Shown piece by piece: positions 26,973 through 37,858 of a DNA stretch of 44,867 nt; within the stretch, counting starts at the first letter, position 1, and the number at the start of each line of letters is the position of its first letter. Under the pieces are notes generated by a model. The model saw nothing but the letters and a program-made list of their open reading frames with translations. It ran no database searches and was not told the DNA's origin. The stretch is from Mycobacterium sp. E740 (GTDB lineage Bacteria; Actinomycetota; Actinomycetes; Mycobacteriales; Mycobacteriaceae): the NCBI RefSeq assembly GCF_001672895.1, contig NZ_LZKP01000029.1, positions 1 to 44,867 on the forward strand, in the 5' to 3' direction. The translations under genes were made by a program, and so were the position numbers.

Positions 26973-27689
26973 TCACGCGACCCAGTACGCCTGCGCCTTG
27001 ATCGACTTCTTCGAGATCTTGTAGTCCTCGCGCAGGACCTTGGCGACGGCGCGGGTGGTGCGGTTGTCGCACGCCACCCAGCCGAACTGATCGGATGCGT
27101 CGAACGCGGCGGCGGCCACCGCTTCCACCAGTGCCTCGCCGGCGTTCTTGCGGTCCACCCACACGACGTCGGTGCTACGCGCCACCGGAAGCTGCTTGTC
27201 GTCTTCGTGGCCGGCCTCCAAGAAGACCCGCGCCGGGTGATCGCCGATCGCGGTCAGCAGCGAGTTGATGGCCGGCAGCGATGCGGTGTCGCCGACGATG
27301 ACGTAGCCGGCAGGCGACGGTTCGGGCAGCGTGAAGTTGCTGCCCAGCACCGTGACCTCGATGGTGTCGCCGGGCTGCGCGGTCTGCGCCCAGTGCGACG
27401 CGATGCCGTCGTGCAGCGCGAACTCGATGTCGACGGTGTCGGCCGCCGGGTCCGGATCGACCAGCGTGTAACCGCGCTGATGCAGCTTGTCGCCGTCGGC
27501 GAACCACATCCGGATCCACATCGTCGGGTGCAGTGCAGCACCCTCGAGCATGCCGCCCGCGCTGAAACTCAGCCGCAGATAGTGCGGACTGATCTCACGC
27601 TTGCCCGTCACCGTCAGCGTGTAGTCGCCTGCGCGCAACAGCTTGAGCACCGCACCCTGGAAGCCGCGGGTTGGCTTCTTGTCGGACAT
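26973..27689 (-). CDS. siderophore-interacting protein / ferric-siderophore reductase (ViuB/SIP family)
   Basis: 238-aa FAD-dependent reductase that releases iron from ferric siderophores by reduction in the cytosol. FAD motif RGYTLVDPDP (R-x-Y-T), MWIRMWFADG before it, and NAD(P)-side GSNFTLPEPSPAGYVIVGDTASLPAI, as in SIP proteins. The C-terminus FGWVACDNRTTRAVAKVLREDY is the conserved SIP ending. ATG 27689 is preferred to GTG 27692 because GGAGGG (27696-27701) lies 6 nt before the ATG. An IdeR-like iron box sits just upstream, so expression should rise under iron starvation. Not part of the Mtb Rv1254-Rv1255c neighbourhood as I recall it. Confidence 0.92.
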   Translation of the reverse strand: MSDKKPTRGFQGAVLKLLRAGDYTLTVTGKREISPHYLRLSFSAGGMLEGAALHPTMWIRMWFADGDKLHQRGYTLVDPDPAADTVDIEFALHDGIASHWAQTAQPGDTIEVTVLGSNFTLPEPSPAGYVIVGDTASLPAINSLLTAIGDHPARVFLEAGHEDDKQLPVARSTDVVWVDRKNAGEALVEAVAAAAFDASDQFGWVACDNRTTRAVAKVLREDYKISKKSIKAQAYWVA

Positions 27690-27713
27690 CACTGGCCCTC
27701 CGTATCGCCGATA

Positions 27714-27732
27714 GTCGGTTAGGCTACCCTAA
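27714..27732. promoter_or_regulatory. IdeR-like iron box
   Basis: GTCGGTTAGGCTACCCTAA matches 15 of 19 positions of the mycobacterial IdeR consensus TTAGGTTAGSCTAACCTAA, with the core GGTTAGGCTA intact. It ends 24 nt before the start codon of the siderophore-interacting protein. Iron-loaded IdeR would repress it. Confidence 0.8.
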
Positions 27733-27766
27733 CGCGGCGTCGGCGTACGGCGCTCCGGGTGCTTAG

Positions 27767-27805
27767 CTGGTTGATTGCCGGCACCACATGCGTGCGATCA
27801 ACCAG
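27767..27805 (-). terminator. hairpin after acyltransferase gene
   Basis: Inverted repeat CTGGTTGAT (27767-27775) / ATCAACCAG (27797-27805), with an inner GCAC/GTGC stem. It lies 14 nt after the acyltransferase stop and upstream of the iron box, so it can end deaD-acyltransferase transcripts. There is no T-run, as is common for mycobacterial terminators. Confidence 0.55.
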
Positions 27806-27818
27806 TTAGCGCGGGCAG

Positions 27819-28957
27819 TCAGGCGTTTCGCACCCGGGTGAACCGGTGCAGCAGCCACGCCAGCGGCACGGTGACGACGAAGGTCACGAGAAACAGCATG
27901 ACGACCGAGCCGGTGTAGATCGGATAGCGCAAGATCTCCACCATCACCAGCTCCATCGTGACGAGATGGATCAGGAAGATCTCGTAGGAGATCTCGCCGA
28001 GCCACACCATCGGCCGGGTGGACAGCAGCCGGGCATAGAGACCGCGATCGCCGAGTGCGAGCGGCGCGACGGCCAGCGTGGCGATCACCGCGTAGAAGAA
28101 CGCCTTCGCCAATGCTTCACGCAACTCGCTGGGCGACGTGGTGGGTTCCCCCGCGATCGGTGTCGACACGATGAAATAGCACGCCACCGCCAGCGGGATA
28201 CACGCCAGTGCATACGCCCGCACGCCCAGCGGCTGCAGCGCGGCCAGGATCATCCCGCCGATGAACCAGGCGAGATATGAAGGCAACCACAGCCGCGCAC
28301 CGTCGGGCAGGAAATCGGTGGTGTGCACCAGGATCAGCCACGCGGGCGTGAGCAGCGCGAGCCCCAGCAGGCCGGCCAGCAACAGGACCGGCCGCCACCG
28401 CCGTCGGCACAGCGCCACGAGCAGCAGCCAGGCCAAGAGCGGCAGCACAACGTAGAACGCGACTTCGACCGCCAGGCTCCACATCTGTGTCAAGCCTTGA
28501 TGCAGAAACGAATACAGGTAGTTGTCGGTGTAGATCTGGGTCAGCGTGAGGTTGCGGAACAGCCCTTCCCAGGTATGCCCAGGATTCGGCCCTGCGGTGC
28601 GGAAGTGGTAGACGAGGTAGGCCACCAGCACGGTCACCACGTAGGCCGGCATGATGCGGCGCACGCGATGCCAGGCGTACCGGCGCACCGAGGGCGGCGC
28701 TGACCCCGCCGCAGAAGACTTCACCCACGGCGCGAACAGCAGAAAACCGCTGAGCACGAAGAAGATCGGCACGCCGATCTCCATCCGCGAGTAGACCAGT
28801 CCGACATAGCCTTTCGGGTACATGCCGACCGTGTAGGCGGCGTGGGTGGCCATCACCAACAACGCTGCGACGGCGCGGATCCCGGTGAGCGAGGAGACAC
28901 GTTCGGGCTTGCCCACGGATTCGAGGCCGCCCTGGGCGTCCAGTCCGCGCGACAGGG

Positions 28958-28961
<4 letters not shown>
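27819..28961 (-). CDS. membrane acyltransferase, acyltransferase-3 family (Rv1254 type)
   Basis: 380-aa integral membrane protein with about 10 hydrophobic helices. The family signature SLTGIRAVAALLVMATHA is at residues 24-42, with the key His in ATHA. EIGVPIFFVLSGFLLFAPW follows, as in OafA/NodX-type O-acyltransferases. Members transfer acetyl or other acyl groups to sugars or lipids of the envelope; the acceptor here is unknown. ATG overlaps the deaD stop as ATGA, so it is translated with the helicase despite no obvious functional link; the pairing is kept in Mtb. Basic C-terminal tail (HRFTRVRNA). Confidence 0.9.
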
Positions 28962-30631
<1,670 letters not shown>

Positions 30632-30722
30632 CGCTACCGGAGTCTAGTGCCCGCGACGTGTCCGATTCGCCACTCGGTGTGTCGGCGCGACCTGTCCGAC
30701 GCGGTTTGCAAGGGTGGCTCGG

Positions 30723-31304
30723 GTGACGCGCACGGTTCAGTTCCTCCTCCTCGTCGCTGCGGCGGCGACGCTGTCGATGCTCGCCGCAGGCTGCGGGGCC
30801 GGCGACTCGACCGTCTCCAAGACGCCGGACGCTTCGGTGAGTTCCGCTGCGGCTGCGCCGCCACTACAACCGGCCGCACCTGCCGCCCCTGCGGGCCCCA
30901 AGCCGAGTCCTACGGCGGCCGACGATCCGTGCGCGGTCGACCTCGCCGCGCCGGAGATCGCCAAGGCCGTGTCGCAATTGCCGCCCGACCCGCGCAGCGG
31001 TCAAGGCTGGAACCCCGAGCCGCTGGCCGGTAACTACAACCAGTGCGCGCCCCTGTCGGTCGTCATCGTCAAGGCCAACACCAACGCCGACCACGCCAAC
31101 ACCCGGGCGGTGATGTTCCATCTCGGCAAGTTCATCCCGAGCGGCGTTCCGGACACCTACGGGTTCAACGGCGTCGACAACGCGGTGACCGCCGGCGACA
31201 CGGTGGCGCTGCGCTACTCCAACGGCGTGCCCGGCCTCGACAGCGTCGTGAGGTTCCGCTGGAACGGCAACGGTGTCGAGCTGATCGGGAACACCGCCCG
31301 CTGA
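30723..31304 (+). CDS. lprE: LprE-type lipoprotein (LppP/LprE family, Rv1252c)
   Basis: 193-aa predicted lipoprotein. The signal peptide ends in lipobox LAAGC with Cys24. A Pro/Ala-rich spacer follows (LQPAAPAAPAGPKPSPTAA), then a compact domain with DPCAVDLAAPEIAKA, YNQCAPLSVVIVKA, FHLGKFIPSGVPDTYGFN and RFRWNGNGVELIG, which are hallmarks of the LppP/LprE family. GTG 30723 is chosen because AAGGG lies 8 nt upstream; GTG 30714 would place that sequence inside the gene. In Mtb, LprE has been linked to immune modulation. Divergent from deaD. Confidence 0.9.
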   Translation: MTRTVQFLLLVAAAATLSMLAAGCGAGDSTVSKTPDASVSSAAAAPPLQPAAPAAPAGPKPSPTAADDPCAVDLAAPEIAKAVSQLPPDPRSGQGWNPEPLAGNYNQCAPLSVVIVKANTNADHANTRAVMFHLGKFIPSGVPDTYGFNGVDNAVTAGDTVALRYSNGVPGLDSVVRFRWNGNGVELIGNTAR

Positions 31305-31329
31305 CACCGGCGACGTGTCGGTGGTGTCA
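31302..31329. terminator. 28-nt hairpin at lprE stop / helicase promoter
   Basis: Inverted repeat TGACACC (31302-31308) / GGTGTCA (31323-31329) with an inner CGAC/GTCG stem. It starts in the lprE stop codon and ends 2 nt before the -10 of the next gene. It can serve as a lprE terminator or, by position over the -35 region, as an operator for the nuclease-helicase gene. No T-run. Confidence 0.45.
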
Positions 31330-31331
31330 CT

Positions 31332-31337
31332 TACAGT
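31332..31337 (+). promoter_or_regulatory. -10 element for leaderless nuclease-helicase mRNA
   Basis: TACAGT with 6 nt to the GTG at 31344. It fixes the start codon and predicts a leaderless transcript. Confidence 0.55.
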
Positions 31338-31343
31338 GGCACC

Positions 31344-34300
31344 GTGTTCGTGGGGGACGGCCAGGTCATCTACAGCGCATCCGATCTCGCAGCGGCGGCG
31401 CGCTGCGAGTACGCGCTCCTGCGGTCCTTCGACGCGCAACTGGGCCGCGGCCCAGCCGTCGCGGTGGAGGACGAACTGCTCGCGCGCACGGCACAACTCG
31501 GCGGTGAGCACGAGCAGCGCCACCTCGACGCGCTCCGGGAACAAAGAGACGTCGCGATCATCGGCCGGCCGCCGTACACCGTCGCCGGTCTGACCGCGGC
31601 CGCCGACCAGACCCGCAGGGCCGTAGGGCGCCGGGCACCGGTGATCTACCAGGCCGCGATGTTCGATGGCCGGTTCCTCGGGTTCGCCGACTTCCTCCTG
31701 CTCGAACAGTCCGAGGACGGTGAGCGCTACCGCCTGCGCGACACCAAGCTCGCTCGCTCGGTCAAGGTCGAGGCACTGCTGCAACTCGCCGCATACGCCG
31801 ACACGCTGGCCCGCGCGGGAGTCCCGGTCGCCGACGAGGTCGAGTTGGTGCTGGGCGACGGCGCCACCGCCCGGTACAGGGTCGACGAACTGCTCCCGGT
31901 CTACCGACCGCGACGTGCGGCGCTGCAGGAACTGCTCGACCGTCATCTCGCCGGTGGCTCGGCCGTGTCGTGGGAGGACGAGGAGATCCGCGCGTGCTTC
32001 CGATGCCCGGAGTGCACGATCCAGGTCCGCGCACACGATGACCTGCTGCTCGTCGCGGGGATGCGCACCACTCAACGCGCACGTCTCATCGACGCCGGCA
32101 TCACGACCGTCGCCGAGCTCGCCGGCCACGACGGCGACGTCCCCGAACTGGTGCCACGCACCCTGGATTCGCTCCGGGCCCAGGCACGATTGCAGATCGC
32201 GCCGCGCGTGGACGGCAAGCCGCCCTATGAGGTAGCCGATCCGCAGCCCCTGATGGTGCTGCCCGAACCCGATCGCGGCGACTTGTTCTTCGACTTCGAA
32301 GGCGACCCGCTGTGGACGGACGACGGCCGCGAGTGGGGGCTGGAGTATCTGTTCGGGGTGCTCGACACGGCAGACGGCTTCCACCCGTTGTGGGCGCACA
32401 ACCGCACGGACGAACGTCATGCGTTGCGTGGCTTCCTCAAGTTCGTCCGCAACCGCCGCAAGCGTTACCCGAACATGCACATCTACCACTACGCCGCCTA
32501 CGAGAAGACGGCGCTGCTACGGCTGGCCGGGCGCTACGGGGTCGGCGAGGACGAGGTCGACGACCTGCTGCGCTGCGGTGTGCTCGTCGATCTCTACCCG
32601 TTGGTGCGCAAGAGCATTCGGGTCGGCACCGAGAACTACAGCCTCAAGTCGCTCGAGCCGCTGTACATGGGCGGCCAGTTGCGCACCGGGGACGTCACCA
32701 CCGCGACCGACTCCATCAACCAGTACGCGAAGTACTGCGAGTTGCTGGGATCGGGACGCGACGACGAAGCCGCCGTCGTGCTCAAGGAGATCGAGGAGTA
32801 CAACCGCTACGACTGCACGTCGACACGCAAACTGCGCGACTGGCTGATCTGCCGGGCGATCGACAGCGAAGTGCCGCCGGTCGGTGCGCAACCCGTCACG
32901 GACGGGACGGCCGTCGCCGCCGACGATGCGCTGGCGCGCCGACTGGCCAAGTTCGTCGGCGACGAGCCCGCCGAGCGATCGCCCGAACAGGCCGCGGTGG
33001 CGATGATCTCGGCGGCACTCGGCTACCACCGCCGGGAGGACAAGCCGTACTGGTGGGGTCACTTCGACCGGTTGAACAACCCGGTCGAGGAGTGGTCGGA
33101 CAACACCGACGTCTTCCTCGCCGAGAAGGCGGTGGTCGAAACCGACTGGCACACACCGCCGAAGGCCCGCAAACCGCAGCGGTGGGTACGGCTGTTCGGC
33201 AGTATCGCCGCCGGCGACCTCAGCAGGAACATGTACGCGCTCTACGAACCGCCGTCCCCGGCCGGGCTCGGAGATGACCCACAGCGCAGAGCGTTCGGTT
33301 CGGTGACTGTGCTCGGATGTGACGACGCGACCGCACCGACGAGTGTTCTCGTCGCCGAGCGAGAACCCAAGGAGGGCGGAACATTCGAGCAGGTGCCGTT
33401 CGCGTTGACGCCCGGGCCGCCGGTGCCGACCGGGCCGCTGCGCGCTTCGATCGAAGCGACGGCAGAACTGATAGCCGACGGACTCCCCCGCTTACCCGCC
33501 ACCGCGGTCGTCGACGTCCTGCTGCGGCGCCCGCCGCGGACCCGCAGTGGCGGGCCGCTGCCGCGCAGCGGTGACATGGCCGAGGCGATCACCGCCGCCC
33601 TGCTCGAGCTGGATTCGTCGTACATCGCGGTGCACGGACCGCCCGGGACGGGCAAGACGTTCACCGCCGCGGCGATCATCGCCCGCCTGGTCAACGAATA
33701 CCGTTGGCGCATAGGCGTAGTCGCGCAGTCTCACTCGGTCGTGGAGAACCTGTTCCGCGATGTGATCGCTGCGGGGGTCGAGGCGTCGGTGGTGGCCAAG
33801 AAGAAGCACGGCACCAACCCGTGTTGGCAGGAGATCGACGAGAAGGAGTATGCGACCTTCGTCAGCGGCGAGCACGGTCTTGTACTGGGCGGAACGGCGT
33901 GGGACTTCGCCAATTCGGCCCGCGTACCGCGCGGCAGCCTCGACCTGCTGGTCATCGAGGAAGCCGGCCAGTACAGTCTCGCCAACACCATCGCCGTGGC
34001 CCCGGCAGCGAAAAACATTCTGTTGCTTGGTGATCCGCAACAACTCCCTCAGGTCAGCCAGGGTACTCATCCTGAGCCGGTCGACTGCTCGGCACTGGGT
34101 TGGCTGGTCGACGGCCGTCACACCCTGCCCGCTGAGCTCGGCTATTTCCTCGACCTGTCCTTCCGCATGCATCCCGAGGTCTGCTCGGCGGTGTCGCGAC
34201 TGTCCTACGACCGTCGGTTGCACTCGGTGGTCGATGTCGCCGGGACACGCATGCTTGCCGGTCAGTCGCCCGGCGTCCGGACGCTGCTCGTCGACCACGA

Positions 34301-34757
34301 CGGCAACGCGACGGACAGCCCGGAGGAAGCCGACGCGATCGTCGCCGAGATCAACCGGCTCCTCGGTTCGACCTGGACGGACGAACGGGGCACCCGGCGG
34401 CTGACCCAGGACGACGTGCTCGTCGTCACCCCGTACAACGCGCAGGTGGTGCTGCTGCGGCGGCATCTCGACGACGCGGGGCTGTCCGACGTGCGCGCGG
34501 GAACCGTCGACAAGTTCCAGGGCCAGCAGGCACCGGTGGTGTTCATCTCGATGACCGCGTCGTCGATCGACGACGTACCGCGCGGAATCTCGTTCCTGCT
34601 CAACAGGAACCGGTTGAATGTGGCGGTCAGCCGAGCGAAGTTCCTCAGCGTGATCGTGCGCTCGCCGCTGCTGACCGAATACCTGCCGTCCACACCGGCG
34701 GGTCTCGTCGATCTGGGGGCGTTTCTGTCACTCGCGCCGTGTGATACACCCTCCTGA
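31344..34757 (+). CDS. Cas4/RecB-like nuclease - RNase-H-like exonuclease - SF1 helicase fusion (Rv1251c type)
   Basis: 1137 aa, three modules. (1) About 1-260: RecB/Cas4-type nuclease (TM0106 family) with D133-x-K135, QLAAY at 147-151, and Cys21 plus C218-x2-C221-x2-C224, the one-plus-three cysteine pattern of Cas4/AddB [4Fe-4S] nucleases; a helix-hairpin-helix-like RLIDAGITTVAELA follows. (2) About 305-515: RNase-H-fold exonuclease (YprB-like) with FFDFEGDP, HYAAYEKTAL and EYNRYDCTSTRKL (YxxxD). (3) About 560-1137: superfamily 1 helicase with Walker A GPPGTGKT at 765-772, VIEEAG near 871-875, GDPQQLPQV, VDKFQGQQ and RLNVAVSRAK. The helicase part is UPF1/Dna2-like. Probably DNA processing; not experimentally assigned to my knowledge. 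Stop overlaps the next start (TGATG). Confidence 0.92.
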   Translation: MFVGDGQVIYSASDLAAAARCEYALLRSFDAQLGRGPAVAVEDELLARTAQLGGEHEQRHLDALREQRDVAIIGRPPYTVAGLTAAADQTRRAVGRRAPVIYQAAMFDGRFLGFADFLLLEQSEDGERYRLRDTKLARSVKVEALLQLAAYADTLARAGVPVADEVELVLGDGATARYRVDELLPVYRPRRAALQELLDRHLAGGSAVSWEDEEIRACFRCPECTIQVRAHDDLLLVAGMRTTQRARLIDAGITTVAELAGHDGDVPELVPRTLDSLRAQARLQIAPRVDGKPPYEVADPQPLMVLPEPDRGDLFFDFEGDPLWTDDGREWGLEYLFGVLDTADGFHPLWAHNRTDERHALRGFLKFVRNRRKRYPNMHIYHYAAYEKTALLRLAGRYGVGEDEVDDLLRCGVLVDLYPLVRKSIRVGTENYSLKSLEPLYMGGQLRTGDVTTATDSINQYAKYCELLGSGRDDEAAVVLKEIEEYNRYDCTSTRKLRDWLICRAIDSEVPPVGAQPVTDGTAVAADDALARRLAKFVGDEPAERSPEQAAVAMISAALGYHRREDKPYWWGHFDRLNNPVEEWSDNTDVFLAEKAVVETDWHTPPKARKPQRWVRLFGSIAAGDLSRNMYALYEPPSPAGLGDDPQRRAFGSVTVLGCDDATAPTSVLVAEREPKEGGTFEQVPFALTPGPPVPTGPLRASIEATAELIADGLPRLPATAVVDVLLRRPPRTRSGGPLPRSGDMAEAITAALLELDSSYIAVHGPPGTGKTFTAAAIIARLVNEYRWRIGVVAQSHSVVENLFRDVIAAGVEASVVAKKKHGTNPCWQEIDEKEYATFVSGEHGLVLGGTAWDFANSARVPRGSLDLLVIEEAGQYSLANTIAVAPAAKNILLLGDPQQLPQVSQGTHPEPVDCSALGWLVDGRHTLPAELGYFLDLSFRMHPEVCSAVSRLSYDRRLHSVVDVAGTRMLAGQSPGVRTLLVDHDGNATDSPEEADAIVAEINRLLGSTWTDERGTRRLTQDDVLVVTPYNAQVVLLRRHLDDAGLSDVRAGTVDKFQGQQAPVVFISMTASSIDDVPRGISFLLNRNRLNVAVSRAKFLSVIVRSPLLTEYLPSTPAGLVDLGAFLSLAPCDTPS

Positions 34758-36109
34758 TGAGCTTGACCATCCGGCTGTCAGAGATCGTCGGGGGCGCCTA
34801 CGTCAGCACCGATCCCGATGTACTGGCCGGGCGCAGCGTCGACCACACGGGCCGGTACCGCGGCCGCGCCAGCGCTCTGGTGCGGCCCGGCTCGGCCGAC
34901 GAGGTCGCCGCCGTGCTGCGGGCGTGCCGGACGGCGCAGGCTTGCGTCACCGTGCAGGGTGGTCGCACATCGCTGGTCGCCGGGACGGTGCCCGAACACG
35001 ACGACGTACTGCTGTCCACCGAACGGCTGCGCGACGTCGGCGAGGTCGACGTCGCCGAGCGGCGAATCCTGGTGGGCGCCGGCGTGCCCCTCGCCGAAGT
35101 GCAGCGCGCCGCCGCCGGGCACGGCCTGGTGTTCGGTGTCGACCTCGCCGCGCGCGACACCGCAACGGTCGGCGGCATGGCGTCGACCAACGCGGGCGGT
35201 CTGCGCACCGTGCGCTACGGCAACATGGGCGAGCAGGTGATCGGTCTGGACGTCGCACTGCCCGACGGCACCGTCGTGCACCGCCACAGCCGGGTGCGCA
35301 TGGACAACACCGGCTACGACCTGGCGTCGCTGTTCGTCGGCGCCGAGGGCACGTTGGGAGTCATCACCGCGCTGGATCTGCGGCTGCACCCCGCACCGCG
35401 ACGGCGGGTGACCGCGATCTGCGGGTTCGCCGGCCTCGACCCGCTCATCGCCGCGGGCCGCGTCTTCCGCGACCTGGACGGCATCGCCGCGCTGGAGTTG
35501 ATCGACGCGCGCGCCAGCGCGCTGACCGCGCAACACGCCGGGGTGCCCGCAGCGGTCGAGGGCGCGTGGCAACTGCTCGTCGAGCTGGCCGGCGACACCG
35601 ACCAGACCGAGCGGCTGGCCGAAGCGATAGAGGCGGCCGAACTGTGCGGGGAGCCGGCGGTCGGCGTCGACCTGGCCGCCCAGCAGCGGCTGTGGCAGGT
35701 GCGCGAGGCCATCGCGGAGGTGCTCGGCGTGTACGGTCCACCGCTGAAATTCGACGTGTCGCTGCCTCTTTCATCGATCGCAGCATTCGCCACGGAGGCC
35801 GCCGACCTTGTCGCCGTCCATGCACCCGAAGCGATCCCGGTGCTGTTCGGCCACATCGGCGAGGGGAACCTGCATCTGAACCTCGTGCGGTGCGTCCTCG
35901 ATCCCGAGTCCGAGCACGCGCTCTACTCGGCGATGATGCGGCTGATCGCGGGCCTCGGCGGCAACGTCAGCTCCGAACACGGCGTCGGCAGCCGCAAACG
36001 CGACTACGTCGGAATGTCACGCACCGACGCGGACATCGCCGCGATGCGAACCGTGAAAGCGGCGTTCGACCCGACCGGTTACCTCAACCCCGCGGTGCTC
36101 TTCGGCTGA
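34757..36109 (+). CDS. FAD-linked oxidase (GlcD/DLD family), second copy
   Basis: 450-aa flavoprotein of the same family as the gene at 23666, only distantly similar. FAD segments: VTVQGGRTSLVAGTVPEHDD, TVGGMASTNAGGLRTVRYG and GAEGTLGVITALDL. The C-terminal domain has FGHIGEGNLHLNLV (HIGEGN) and SSEHGVGSRKRDYVG, ending NPAVLFG. The PCMH motif GGRTSLVAG differs from GMGTGLSGG of the other copy, which suggests another hydroxy-acid substrate (D-2-hydroxyglutarate or D-lactate types are possible). Coupled to the nuclease-helicase gene by a one-base TGATG overlap, an unexpected pairing. Three nt from the stop of the convergent MFS gene. Confidence 0.9.
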   Translation: MSLTIRLSEIVGGAYVSTDPDVLAGRSVDHTGRYRGRASALVRPGSADEVAAVLRACRTAQACVTVQGGRTSLVAGTVPEHDDVLLSTERLRDVGEVDVAERRILVGAGVPLAEVQRAAAGHGLVFGVDLAARDTATVGGMASTNAGGLRTVRYGNMGEQVIGLDVALPDGTVVHRHSRVRMDNTGYDLASLFVGAEGTLGVITALDLRLHPAPRRRVTAICGFAGLDPLIAAGRVFRDLDGIAALELIDARASALTAQHAGVPAAVEGAWQLLVELAGDTDQTERLAEAIEAAELCGEPAVGVDLAAQQRLWQVREAIAEVLGVYGPPLKFDVSLPLSSIAAFATEAADLVAVHAPEAIPVLFGHIGEGNLHLNLVRCVLDPESEHALYSAMMRLIAGLGGNVSSEHGVGSRKRDYVGMSRTDADIAAMRTVKAAFDPTGYLNPAVLFG

Positions 36110-36112
36110 TGG

Positions 36113-37813
36113 TCACCGCGGTCGCTCGTGCGGCGGCGCCGGCGGCGTGTCGGCGAGCAGGTGCTCGAGGATCGCGCGCCAGGAGTCCTGTTCGGACTCC
36201 GGTGGTGTGCCCGCCGGCTCGGTCGCCGACCGCGCGGGCTCGGGCTCGTCCCAGTCGATGGTGTACTCGAGATAGTCGTCATCGTCGTCGGCGAACGCCT
36301 CGTCGCCGCCGTACTCGACGGCCAGGACGTCGGCGGTGCCGTCGTCGTCGGTCAGTGGCCGGCGCGCGTAGCCGAGCAGGAACAGTGCGGCGAGCACACC
36401 GAACAGCGCCACGAACGCGGGCAGCAGCACCGCCTGTGACATCGCTGCAGCGAACGGTGCATGCAGGAACGGCGGCAGTTGCGTCACCTCAGCGCCGCCT
36501 GGAGTGGAACCGCTTGTCGATAAAGGCATTTCGGAGTTGACTCGCCACGTCATGAACGCCGCCATGCTGGCGCTGCCCAGCACCGCGCCGACCTGGCGGG
36601 TGGCGTTGTAGACGCCGGATCCTGCCCCGGCCAGCGACAGTGGCAGGTTTCGGGTCGCGGTCGCGGCCAGCGGCGACCACACGAACGCCATGCCGATACC
36701 GATTGCGGTCATCGGCAGCACCAACCGCCAGATGGCAGTCGTCGGCGTCATCTCGATCGACAGCCAGGTCGTGCCGATCGCCAGCATCGAGAAACCGAAG
36801 CCGACCACCGGGCGAGGGTGCCACCGATCGACGATCCGCCCGACGAACGGTGCGAGTATCCCGGTGGCAACCGCCATCGGCGCCGTCAGCAGCGCCGACC
36901 GGGTGGGCGTGAGCCCGCACACCGCCTGGGCGTAGAACATGACCGGCACGATCACCCCGGTCGCGACGAACCCGATCGTCGCCACGCCGAGGTTCGCCAG
37001 CGAGAAGTCGCGGTCCCGGAACACCACCAGCGGCAGCAGCGGGTCATTGCGGTTGACCGCCTGCCAGAACAGGAATCCGGCCATGACTCCGACACCGAGC
37101 GCCATCAACCCCCACACCCAGTGCGTCCACTCGTGCGCGTGGCCCTCCTGCAGCGCGAACACGATCAGGAACATCCCGACCGCCGAGAGCACCACCCCCG
37201 GCAGGTCGAGCCGTTGCTCGTGCCTCGGCAAGTCGGGCAGCAGTCGCATCGCCACCGCCACGCCCAGCACACCGATGGGCACGTTGACGAAGAAGATCCA
37301 CTGCCAGCCCAGGGCGTCGACCAGGATTCCGCCGCCCAACGGGCCGACCAGCGTCGCGACCCCGGCCGTCGCGCCCCACACGCTCATCGCCACCCCGCGC
37401 CGCTCGGCGGGAAAGATCCGGGTCACGGTCGACAGGGTCTGAGGAGTCAGCAGCGCCGCGCCCACCCCCTGGACGACGCGCGCGGCGATCAGCATGCCGA
37501 TCGTGTCGGACAGCCCGCACCACAGCGAGGCGACCGTGAACACGCTCAGCCCGAGAACATAGAGGTTTTTCGGGCCGAACCGGTCACCCAGGCGGCCCGC
37601 CACCAGCAGAGGCACCGCGTACGCGAGCAGGTAGGCGCTGGTGACCCACAGGACCGCGTCGTAGCTCGCGTCGAACCGGGCCATGATCGACGGATTGGCG
37701 ACAGCGACGATGGTCGCGTCGACCAGGATCATGAAGAAGCCGACCATCATCGCCCACAGCGCATGCCATGGGTTCGTGGCGGCGTCCTGCCGCGAGATGA
37801 AGTTTGAGAACAT
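36113..37813 (-). CDS. MFS drug transporter, DHA2 (EmrB/QacA) family (Rv1250 type)
   Basis: 566-aa, about 14-segment proton antiporter. The first helix region [21 protein letters not shown] carries motif D1-like LDxTIVNVALP, and [16 protein letters not shown] is motif A. Motif C-like [22 protein letters not shown] is also present. A long acidic C-terminal tail ([29 protein letters not shown]) is cytosolic and unusual. Substrates unknown; family members export cationic drugs. Start ATG 37813 gives [16 protein letters not shown]. Spaced 45 nt after the next MFS gene on the same strand, so an operon of two pumps is possible. Confidence 0.92.
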   Translation of the reverse strand: MFSNFISRQDAATNPWHALWAMMVGFFMILVDATIVAVANPSIMARFDASYDAVLWVTSAYLLAYAVPLLVAGRLGDRFGPKNLYVLGLSVFTVASLWCGLSDTIGMLIAARVVQGVGAALLTPQTLSTVTRIFPAERRGVAMSVWGATAGVATLVGPLGGGILVDALGWQWIFFVNVPIGVLGVAVAMRLLPDLPRHEQRLDLPGVVLSAVGMFLIVFALQEGHAHEWTHWVWGLMALGVGVMAGFLFWQAVNRNDPLLPLVVFRDRDFSLANLGVATIGFVATGVIVPVMFYAQAVCGLTPTRSALLTAPMAVATGILAPFVGRIVDRWHPRPVVGFGFSMLAIGTTWLSIEMTPTTAIWRLVLPMTAIGIGMAFVWSPLAATATRNLPLSLAGAGSGVYNATRQVGAVLGSASMAAFMTWRVNSEMPLSTSGSTPGGAEVTQLPPFLHAPFAAAMSQAVLLPAFVALFGVLAALFLLGYARRPLTDDDGTADVLAVEYGGDEAFADDDDDYLEYTIDWDEPEPARSATEPAGTPPESEQDSWRAILEHLLADTPPAPPHERPR

Positions 37814-37858
37814 TCGGACTCGACTAGTGATCGGCGATCCCGCCGACGCTACCGACCG

